A model generated the notes under the pieces. The model saw only the letters and a program-made list of their open reading frames with translations. It was not told the DNA's origin and made no database searches. A stretch of 64,000 bases of DNA from Roseomonas genomospecies 6 (GTDB taxonomy: Bacteria > Pseudomonadota > Alphaproteobacteria > Azospirillales > Azospirillaceae), in the NCBI RefSeq assembly GCF_008365375.1, contig NZ_QOKW01000004.1, forward strand, positions 277,396-341,395. The letters are read 5' to 3'. Both the position numbers and the translations under genes were made by a program. Below are positions 58,253 through 64,000 of this stretch, in pieces. The first letter of the stretch is position 1. Each line of letters begins with the position of its first letter.

Positions 58253-59361
58253 CCGGCTCCCGCAAGATCCGCGTCCTGGTGGTGGAGGACTCGCCGGTCG
58301 TGCAGCAGTTGCTCGCGCATGTCATCGGCGAGGACCCGCGGCTGGAACTCGCGGGCATCGCCGCGTCCGGCGAGCAGGCGCTGCGGATGGTCGAGTCTCT
58401 GAAGCCGGACGTGGTGTCGCTGGACATCCGCCTGCCGGGCATCGACGGCTTCGCCGTGACCACGCGGCTGATGCGCGACCATCCCGTGCCCATCGTCGTC
58501 GTCGCCTCCGACGTGCGCGACCTGGACATCCCCATGCGGGCGCTTCAGGCCGGCGCGCTGGCCGTGGTGGAAAAGCCGGGCAGCATGGCCCGGGCCGACT
58601 ACCAGACCGTCGCGCGGCATCTCTGCACCCAGCTCACCATCATGAGCCAGGTGAAGGTGATCCGGCAGCGCGGGCGCCCCCGGATCGGCAACGGCAACGG
58701 GGACGAGGATGCCGGCGGCAACGGCGGACGGGAGAAGGCCGCCCCGCCGCCCACGCTCCCGCCCCTGCCGCCGTCCGGGGCGAAACGGCAATTCCGCGCG
58801 CTGGGGATCACCGCCTCGACGGGTGGGCCGGCGGCTCTGGTGAAGCTGCTGCGCGGGCTGCCCGTCAATTTTCCCCTGCCCGTCTTCGTGGTGCAGCACA
58901 TCGGCGCGCCCTTCGTGGCGGGCTTCGCCTCCTGGCTGGGGTCGGTCACGCCGCTGCCGGTGGCGCTGGCCTCCGACGCGTCCTATCGGCCCGGCCACGT
59001 CTATGTCGCCCCCGGCGAGGTCCATCTGACTGCCGAGCCCGGCGGGATGCGGCTGATCCACGGCGATCCGGTCTGCGGCCAGCGCCCGTCCGGGGACGTT
59101 CTGTTCACCTCCCTGGCCTCGGCCTTCGGCGCCGCGGCCATCGGCGTCCTGCTGACCGGGATGGGGGAGGACGGGGCGCGCGGCCTCACCGACATGCGCC
59201 GGGCGGGTGCCTACACCATCGCGGAGCACGCCTCCACCGCGGTCATCCACAGCATGCCGGGGACCGCGGTCCGGCTGGGAGGCGTTACCGAGGAGCTGCC
59301 CATCGACAAGATGGCGGCCCGTTTGCTGGAACTGGTTTCGACGGGAGTGGAGCCCTCATGA
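58249..59361 (+). CDS. cheB: CheB protein-glutamate methylesterase
   Basis: A 370-aa two-domain protein. The receiver is at about 5-125, with acidic Glu13-Asp14 and phosphorylation site Asp59 in VVSLDIRLPGIDGF. A low-complexity linker (about 145-180, Gly/Asn then Pro-rich) precedes the methylesterase domain. The catalytic triad is Ser near 189 (ITASTGGPAAL), His near 217 (VVQHIGAPF) and Asp near 307 (GMGEDGARGL). It demethylates or deamidates receptor glutamates to reset sensing. GTG at 58249 is the start, within the cheA stop. It overlaps the next gene by 4 bp. Confidence 0.93.
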   Translation: MTGSRKIRVLVVEDSPVVQQLLAHVIGEDPRLELAGIAASGEQALRMVESLKPDVVSLDIRLPGIDGFAVTTRLMRDHPVPIVVVASDVRDLDIPMRALQAGALAVVEKPGSMARADYQTVARHLCTQLTIMSQVKVIRQRGRPRIGNGNGDEDAGGNGGREKAAPPPTLPPLPPSGAKRQFRALGITASTGGPAALVKLLRGLPVNFPLPVFVVQHIGAPFVAGFASWLGSVTPLPVALASDASYRPGHVYVAPGEVHLTAEPGGMRLIHGDPVCGQRPSGDVLFTSLASAFGAAAIGVLLTGMGEDGARGLTDMRRAGAYTIAEHASTAVIHSMPGTAVRLGGVTEELPIDKMAARLLELVSTGVEPS

Positions 59362-60158
59362 GCGGACCCAGGGCGTTGATCGTCATCGCCTCGCAGACAC
59401 AGGGACTGCTGCTGAAGCTGATGCTGGAGGAGCAGGGCATCGAGGCGAGTTGCGTCGAAACGGTGGAGCCCGCGGTCGCGGAGCTGTCGCGCCGGCCCGT
59501 CGACCTGCTGATGGTGGAGGCCGACGGCGAGGCCGCCCGCACGCTGGCGGAACTCCGGCGGCGGTGCCCCGCCCCCGCCATCCTGCTGGGGCCGGTGGAA
59601 CGGGCCGCCGGGTCCGGCGTCCCCGCCGACGTGCACTGGGTGGACCCCGCCGATTCCCAGGGCGTGGTCCAGCAGGCCATGGCCCTGCTCGACCGGCGCA
59701 ACGCCCCGCCGACCGTGGCCGACATCCTGCGGCGCGCCCGCATCCTGGTGGTGGACGACAGCGCGACCTACCGCGAGTTCCTGCGCGCCGAGCTGGAGGA
59801 GGACGGCTGCCACGTCGTCGCCGCGCGCAACGCCGACGAGGCGGTGGCCGCGCTGGAGGACGGCGGGCTGGACTGCGTGATCCTCGACCTCGTGATGCCC
59901 GGCACCAGCGGCACCCAGCTCTGCGAGCGGTTCGACCGGTTCCGGCGGCGGCGCGGCCTATTCTTCCAGATCGTGATCCTGACCAGCCAGGAGGGCGACG
60001 ACCGGCTGACCGCCAGCCTGACCGCCGGGGCCGACGACTTCGTCGGAAAGTCTCAGCCCATGGAAATTCTGAAGATCCGCCTTATGGCCCTGCTGCGCCG
60101 GAAATACATGGTGGAGGACCATCTCAACCGCCTGTCCCACCCACTGCCTTCCGCATAG
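59358..60158 (+). CDS. Response regulator with degenerate plus intact receiver domains
   Basis: A 266-aa protein made only of two receiver-like domains. The first (about 1-115: RALIVIASQTQGLLLKLMLEEQGIEASCV... VDLLMVEADGEAA) lacks the acidic pair, and its phospho-acceptor position is not an Asp in the usual VxxD context, so it is probably a pseudo-receiver. The second (about 125-245) is intact: ILVVDDSATYREFLRAEL, CVILDLVMPGTSGTQL, VILTSQEGDD and ADDFVGKSQP with the conserved Lys. No output domain is present. It is placed between cheB and a hybrid kinase, corresponding to the CheY-like protein of Che3 systems. It overlaps cheB by 4 bp. Confidence 0.82.
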   Translation: MSGPRALIVIASQTQGLLLKLMLEEQGIEASCVETVEPAVAELSRRPVDLLMVEADGEAARTLAELRRRCPAPAILLGPVERAAGSGVPADVHWVDPADSQGVVQQAMALLDRRNAPPTVADILRRARILVVDDSATYREFLRAELEEDGCHVVAARNADEAVAALEDGGLDCVILDLVMPGTSGTQLCERFDRFRRRRGLFFQIVILTSQEGDDRLTASLTAGADDFVGKSQPMEILKIRLMALLRRKYMVEDHLNRLSHPLPSA

Positions 60159-60245
60159 GAACATAGGGCTTTCAGGCGATTTCATCCAACGCACACCAAA
60201 GGTTAAGGTGCTGCACCTCCAGCTCAAGCGGTTAGAGAGACCGAC

Positions 60246-61817
60246 GTGACGCCCCGGCACAAGAACAGGACCAGCATCGATGCCGCGCCAGCGGAAACGG
60301 AGTGCGTCGACAACGCGCTGCGGATCTGCCACGCCGCCGCCCTGCCGGCCTTCGTGCTGACCGGGCCGCCGCACGCCGCCACGCTCTTCGCCAACCCGGC
60401 CCTGTGCAGCCTTCTCGGGAAGGAGCCGTCGGAGGGCGGGTGCCCCGCACCGTCCTGGTTCGGCCCGGTCTGGCCGGCGGTGCTGGGCGCCGTCGATCCG
60501 CTGTTTTCCGGCGACACCGAAGGGCCGGTCAGCGTCGAGCTTCTGCCCGCGGGCAACCTCGATCCCGTGGCCTTTCAGGGTGTGCCGCTGATCCAGGGCG
60601 GGCAGACGGTCGGCGTGATGGCCATGGCCGCGCAGGCGGAGCCCGACGACCGGGCGATCGCCCGCATGGAGCGGTCCATGCGCGCCGAGATCGAGCGGAC
60701 GACCGCCGCGCGCTCCCGCTTCCTGGCCTCGGCCAGCCACGACCTGCGCCAGCCCTTCCAGGCGATGCGCCTGTTCCTGGACGCGCTGTGCAGCCAGATC
60801 GCCGACGAGAAGGCGCTGAGCACGGCGGAGATGCTGGGCAACGCCATGACGGCGGGGGAGCGGCTGCTGAACGCGCTGCTGGACATCTCCACGCTGGACG
60901 CCGGCACCGTCACCCCCGACCCGCAGCCGGTCGCCCTGGACGAGCTGCTGGCCCAGCTCGTGGAGGAGTTCCGTCCGCAAAGCGAGGAGAAGGGCCTGCG
61001 CCTGCGCGCCCGCCTATGCCCCGGCACGGTGGAAACCGATCCGGTGCTGTTCGGGCGGGTGATGCGCAACCTGCTGACCAACGCCATCCGCTACACGCGG
61101 CACGGCGGGCTCCTGCTCGCCATGCGGCGGCGCGGCAACCGCTGGCGCGTCGATGTGTGGGACACCGGCTTCGGCATTCCCGACGAGCAGTTGACCGCCA
61201 TCTTCGACGAGTTCCACCAGCTTCAGAACCCCAACCGCGATCCCACCCGCGGGCTGGGCCTCGGCCTTGCCATCGTGCGCCGTCTGGCGGAGCTTCTCGG
61301 CCTCCAGGTGGAGGTGCGGTCCCGCATCGGGCGCGGCACCGTCTTCTCCGTCACGCTGGAGGCCGCCGCTCCCCAGGCCGAACCGCCGCCCTGCCCCACC
61401 GCCGCCCTGCCCACCGCCTCCGCCGGCCCGTCGCTGACCGGAATGACCGTGCTTGCCGTGGACGACGAAGCCATGGTGCTGACCGGCCTTCAGATGATCC
61501 TGGAAAGCTGGGGTTGCACGGTCGCCGCCGCGGGGGACATGCGGGAGGTCTTCGCGGTTCTGGACGGGCTGCCGGACCCGCCGTCGGTCATCCTGACGGA
61601 CCTGCGTCTGCCCGGGAAAGTGTCCGGCTTCGACGTGATCGACCGGGTCCGCCGCCTGTACGGCCATCCGATCCCCGCGGTGGTCCTCAGCGGCGAAACG
61701 GCCCAGAGCGCCCTTCTGGAGGGCCAGCGCCGCGGCTGCTCCTTCCTGCACAAGCCCCTCCACCCCGGCGACCTGCGTCAGGTTCTGGAACAGATCCGGG
61801 AGGACAGGGGGGAGTAG
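60246..61817 (+). CDS. Hybrid sensor histidine kinase with C-terminal receiver
   Basis: A 523-aa soluble kinase. The N-terminal region (about 20-125) may be a PAS domain (AALPAFVLTGPPHAATLFANPALCSLLG). The HisKA domain carries His165 in FLASASHDLRQPFQAM, and HATPase motifs are NLLTNAIRYTRHGG, VWDTGFGIPDEQ and RGLGLGLAIVRRLAELLG. The receiver is at about 400-520, with VLAVDDEAMVLTG, phosphorylation site Asp452 (VILTDLRLPG) and a Lys in FLHKPLHPGD. No membrane segment is present. HDLRQPFQ-type hybrid kinases form the family of R. centenum CheS3. GTG 60246 follows an 87-bp gap after the response regulator, and it is the last gene of the operon. Confidence 0.88.
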   Translation: MTPRHKNRTSIDAAPAETECVDNALRICHAAALPAFVLTGPPHAATLFANPALCSLLGKEPSEGGCPAPSWFGPVWPAVLGAVDPLFSGDTEGPVSVELLPAGNLDPVAFQGVPLIQGGQTVGVMAMAAQAEPDDRAIARMERSMRAEIERTTAARSRFLASASHDLRQPFQAMRLFLDALCSQIADEKALSTAEMLGNAMTAGERLLNALLDISTLDAGTVTPDPQPVALDELLAQLVEEFRPQSEEKGLRLRARLCPGTVETDPVLFGRVMRNLLTNAIRYTRHGGLLLAMRRRGNRWRVDVWDTGFGIPDEQLTAIFDEFHQLQNPNRDPTRGLGLGLAIVRRLAELLGLQVEVRSRIGRGTVFSVTLEAAAPQAEPPPCPTAALPTASAGPSLTGMTVLAVDDEAMVLTGLQMILESWGCTVAAAGDMREVFAVLDGLPDPPSVILTDLRLPGKVSGFDVIDRVRRLYGHPIPAVVLSGETAQSALLEGQRRGCSFLHKPLHPGDLRQVLEQIREDRGE

Positions 61818-61830
61818 GACGATGACCCGC

Positions 61831-61871
61831 GCTGGATTTCCCCACGCTGGATTTCCCCACGCTGGATTTCC
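61831..61871. repeat. Tandem 15-bp direct repeat
   Basis: GCTGGATTTCCCCAC occurs twice in perfect tandem (61831-61845, 61846-61860), followed by an 11-bp partial third copy. It lies in the short gap between the kinase gene and the class II aldolase gene, upstream of the latter. Confidence 0.75.
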
Positions 61872-61919
61872 GAGGTCCGGAATAGTCCCCGCACCGAGCT
61901 TGGACCGCCGCCCCGCGCC

Positions 61920-62747
61920 ATGCGAAGCTGCGCGCCCTTCAGCAGCCAGCGGGAGCCGGATGTGGCAGACAGCAGCGGATCATTCGTCCATGCGGGACCA
62001 CGCGTCACCGGGACCGGCATCGGCGATGCCGAATGGCGGGCGCGGGTCGATCTCGCTGCATGCTACCGGCTGGTCGCGGAGCGCGGCTGGGGCGACCTGA
62101 TCTACACGCATATTTCCCTGGCCGTGCCAGGGGAGCCGGGACGTTTCCTCATCAACCCCTTCGGCCTGACCTTCGACGAGGTGACGGCCTCCAACCTCGT
62201 CAAGATCGACATCGACGGCGCCATCATCGGTGACAGCCCCCACGAGGTGAACGCGACCGGATTCGTCATCCATGGAGCGGTCCATGCGGCGCGCGAAGAC
62301 GCGCGTTGCGTGATGCATCTCCACAACGAGGCGGCGGTGTCCGTGTCGATGCTGAAGGACGGGTTGCTGCCGCTGTCGCAGCACGCTTTGCGCTTCTACC
62401 GCGACCTTGCCTATCACCGGTACGAGGGGCTGGCGCTCACCGAAAGCGAGAAGGTCCGCCTCGCCGCGAATCTCGGGACCTGCCGGGCGATGCTGCTTCA
62501 CAATCACGGCAGTCTGGTGACCGGCCGCACGGTGGCGGAGGCCTTCTGCCTGATGGACATGCTGGACAAGGCTTGCCGGATGCAACTCGCCGCACAGGCG
62601 ACCGGCGCGGAACTGGTGTTGCCGTCGGCGGAGTTGTGCGAAAAGACCTTCCGGCAGCTCACCGCCGATCCGGAGCCGGAAGGCGAGCTGGAATGGCCGT
62701 CGCTGCTGCGACGCCTGGATCGGCTGTGCCCGGATTACAGGACCTGA
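61920..62747 (+). CDS. Class II aldolase/adducin family protein
   Basis: A protein of up to 275 aa with the fold of fuculose-1-phosphate aldolase and ribulose-phosphate epimerase. Zinc-ligand His residues are visible in CVMHLHNEAAVSVS (HxH) and MLLHNHGSLVTGRTVAEAF. AERGWGDLIYTHISLAVPGEPGRFLINPFGL covers the phosphate/substrate loop. A catalytic Glu in the usual position before the HxH motif is not obvious. The exact start is uncertain; the first 40 residues are poorly conserved. It may be in an operon with the tautomerase gene 42 bp downstream, suggesting a role in a catabolic pathway. The substrate is not known. Confidence 0.85.
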   Translation: MRSCAPFSSQREPDVADSSGSFVHAGPRVTGTGIGDAEWRARVDLAACYRLVAERGWGDLIYTHISLAVPGEPGRFLINPFGLTFDEVTASNLVKIDIDGAIIGDSPHEVNATGFVIHGAVHAAREDARCVMHLHNEAAVSVSMLKDGLLPLSQHALRFYRDLAYHRYEGLALTESEKVRLAANLGTCRAMLLHNHGSLVTGRTVAEAFCLMDMLDKACRMQLAAQATGAELVLPSAELCEKTFRQLTADPEPEGELEWPSLLRRLDRLCPDYRT

Positions 62748-62789
62748 ACTGCCCGGACCGCGATCCGCAACAGAAGGGATGGAGTACCG

Positions 62790-62978
62790 ATGCCGCTCAT
62801 CAACGTTCAGCTTTTCGAGGGCCGCACACCGGAACAGAAGCGCGCCTACGCCAAGGCGCTCACCGATGCGTCCGTGGAGGTGCTTGGCTGCAGCCCGGAG
62901 GCGGTCGACGTCATCTTCCACGACGTGAAGAAGAGCGATTGGGCCAGCGGCGGGAAGCTGTGGTCCGACGCCGATTAA
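62790..62978 (+). CDS. 4-oxalocrotonate tautomerase family protein
   Basis: A 62-aa small tautomerase. After Met removal, the catalytic Pro1 opens PLINVQLFEGRTPEQKRAYAKALTDA, and the rest follows the family beta-alpha-beta pattern (VEVLGCSPEAVDVIFHDVKKSDWASGG) with the Phe/Trp active-site region. The length matches 4-OT subunits, which act as hexamers. It follows the aldolase gene by 42 bp with an AGGGATGGAG ribosome site. The reaction (keto-enol tautomerisation) is family-based; the pathway is unknown. Confidence 0.88.
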   Translation: MPLINVQLFEGRTPEQKRAYAKALTDASVEVLGCSPEAVDVIFHDVKKSDWASGGKLWSDAD

Positions 62979-63062
62979 GGCTTCTGTGCCCGGTGCCCAT
63001 GCGCTGACTGCTCATCGCATAGGCACCGGAGCATATTTTAGGCAGGACGGTAAGAGTCGCCG

Positions 63063-63365
63063 TCAGACGGCACCCACCGCTCTGCCGGTCAGACGGTAGA
63101 CCGCGGTGGCGACCGCCCGATCCTCGCTGTCGCCGACATCCATCCGGCGGTCGATGTAGTTGCCGAGAAATTCGACCAGCGCGTCGCGGGCGACCGACTG
63201 GACCCACTGTCCATGCCCGCCAAAGGCTTGCAACGTCCAGAACTCCGAAGCCATCAGCGCGGAGCGTACGGTCTTCGACGAACCGTCCCAGTGGGACCAC
63301 AAGAAATCGATGGCACTCTGAGCGACCGTAATCACCAATCCGGCATTGATTCCGCGTGACGCCAT
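63063..63365 (-). CDS. Hypothetical protein, about 100 aa
   Basis: A soluble protein of mixed composition: GINAGLVITVAQSAIDFLWSHWDG, SEFWTLQAFGGHGQWVQSV, then RDALVEFLGNYIDRRMDV and a basic end. I recognise no family. Start 63365 is chosen for the GGAG site 6 bp upstream; ATG at 63377 is an alternative. It is located close to the rRNA operon end and transcribed away from it in the same direction. Confidence 0.5.
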   Translation of the reverse strand: MASRGINAGLVITVAQSAIDFLWSHWDGSSKTVRSALMASEFWTLQAFGGHGQWVQSVARDALVEFLGNYIDRRMDVGDSEDRAVATAVYRLTGRAVGAV

Positions 63366-63512
63366 CGTAGTCTCCATCTCAGCCAACCGAGCGGGCGCTC
63401 GTGAACAAAGCCGTGTTCAGCAAAAGCAATGCCAAGGAGACGAAGAGAGAAAGCCGTACCACATTCGGACGCGGGTCACCGGGTATCCAAACCAATATTG
63501 GGAGGAATGGCC

Positions 63513-63707
63513 ATGAATGCGCAGGAAGAGCAGCGGGCGCGCGACGCGCTGAAATGCATCGACCGGGATCTCGATGCGCTCGACATTCAGATCGCCGCCG
63601 TGCAATCGACCGATCGCTCCGGTGCTTCCCTCAACCAATACATCCGCGTCCGGGACGCCCTCCTGACCGAGGCCCAAGCGATTCTGGCCCAACTCGACAC
63701 CCGCTGA
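63513..63707 (+). CDS. Hypothetical small helical protein, 64 aa
   Basis: The product MNAQEEQRARDALKCIDRDL, then DALDIQIAAVQ...LNQYIRVRDALLTEAQAILAQL is almost entirely amphipathic helix, possibly a short coiled coil. A strong GGGAGG ribosome site lies 7 bp before the ATG at 63513, which supports real translation. No function is recognised. It is convergent with the rRNA terminator region. Confidence 0.6.
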   Translation: MNAQEEQRARDALKCIDRDLDALDIQIAAVQSTDRSGASLNQYIRVRDALLTEAQAILAQLDTR

Positions 63708-63738
63708 TCCCCCGTCTGCAACCGTCTGCACTTTTTTT

Positions 63739-63780
63739 GTCCCCTCCCCCGCCTTCGGCGGGGAGGATCAGCGAGGGGAC
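63739..63780. repeat. Nested intergenic palindrome
   Basis: Outer arms GTCCCCTC/GAGGGGAC (63739-63746 and 63773-63780) enclose an inner CTCCCCCGCC-TTC-GGCGGGGAG hairpin. A T-run lies before, not after, the stem, so it is not a standard terminator for the plus strand. It is similar in style to the palindromic element at 15043-15186. Confidence 0.55.
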
Positions 63781-63807
63781 CCAACTCCAGCACCCCGAAC
63801 ACGACGA

Positions 63808-63844
63808 AAAGCCGGCGCTTCCCTTGCGGAAAAGCGCCGGCTTT
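63808..63844 (-). terminator. Rho-independent terminator of the rRNA operon
   Basis: The inverted repeat AAAGCCGGCGCTT (63808-63820) and AAGCGCCGGCTTT (63832-63844) forms a 13-bp stem with an 11-base loop, and ends in a T-run when read leftward. It lies about 85 bp beyond the 3' end of the 5S rRNA. The symmetry also lets it stop plus-strand transcription. Confidence 0.75.
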
Positions 63845-63927
63845 GTCGTTCATGAAGCCGATTGTCAAGCGAGTGTACAACGTTCCGCTGCGTCCGGACC
63901 GGTTTTGGTCGGGCGTGTGCCGTGGTG

Positions 63928-64000
63928 ACCTGGCGGCGACCTACTCTCCCACGTCTTGAGACGCAGTACCATCGGCGCTGAGGCGTTTCACGGCCGAGTT
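63928..64000 (-). rRNA. rrf: 5S ribosomal RNA, 3' part (runs off the right edge)
   Basis: Read on the minus strand from 64000, the sequence AACTCGGCCGTGAAACGCCT, then a TACTGCGTCTCAAGACGTGG stretch and AGTAGGTCGCCGCCAGG, is the conserved second half of bacterial 5S rRNA (loop C to the 3' end). About 73 nt are in the window; the 5' part and the rest of the rrn operon lie beyond it. The 3' end near 63928 is set by similarity to alphaproteobacterial 5S. Confidence 0.93.

Noticed and set aside
63739..63780. A terminator for the 64-aa hypothetical gene.
   Set aside because: The poly-T precedes the hairpin; better explained as an intergenic palindrome.

Overview
The window looks like a chromosomal segment from an Azospirillum-type alphaproteobacterium (Rhodospirillales). 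GC is high throughout. It carries a Pha/Mrp antiporter with fused A and B subunits, PanD, PtsN, and a chemosensory cluster of the 'Che3' type known from Rhodospirillum centenum and Azospirillum. A 5S rRNA enters from the right edge. Genus placement is inference; no 16S or complete rRNA is present.

Left part (1-33.4 kb), envelope and secretion. A partial TonB-dependent siderophore receptor runs off the left edge behind a Fur-box-like site. Next comes a 2,596-residue repeat adhesin-like protein (2674-10464), followed by a complete type I secretion set: TolC-like channel, ABC exporter and HlyD-like adaptor. After a palindromic intergenic element, one tight operon (15215-23132) encodes four things. 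The first is a large chimera joining a Leu/Ile/Val-binding-protein-like domain, a region resembling the extracellular domain of pentameric ligand-gated channels, and an MscS pore. The second is a small lipoprotein. The third and fourth are a set of proteins resembling the T6SS membrane complex, TssJ, TssL and TssM, with no sheath, tube or baseplate gene in the window and a TssM lacking its Walker A motif. A second operon (23512-33358) holds a DUF697 protein, a 56-aa membrane protein, an amino-acid-type binding protein, two SyrD/PvdE-like ABC exporters on either side of a prohibitin-like SPFH protein, a thioester-reductase-like SDR, a SET protein, a GNAT-like protein and a porin, closing with a terminator-like hairpin. 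These two operons are the best candidate here for an undescribed envelope system.

Middle part (33.5-51.4 kb), mostly housekeeping. It holds a VOC protein; the minus-strand Pha cation/proton antiporter operon phaAB-C-D-E-F-G with ptsN just upstream; a D-2-hydroxyacid dehydrogenase with purC; an Sfp-type phosphopantetheinyl transferase; an FHA-domain protein; a PBP4-type carboxypeptidase; cheD; a methyltransferase; an endonuclease/exonuclease/phosphatase-family protein; a FlaG-like protein; a Gln-rich small protein; and panD.

Right part (51.7-61.8 kb), signalling. A nearly gapless operon encodes CheW, CheR-TPR, CheW, an MCP, a hybrid CheA with a receiver domain, CheB, a double-receiver response regulator and a hybrid histidine kinase. 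In R. centenum the equivalent cluster controls cyst development rather than motility, and a similar non-flagellar output is likely. The end of the window has a class II aldolase, a tautomerase, two small hypothetical proteins, intergenic palindromes, an rRNA-type terminator and the 3' part of a 5S rRNA on the minus strand.
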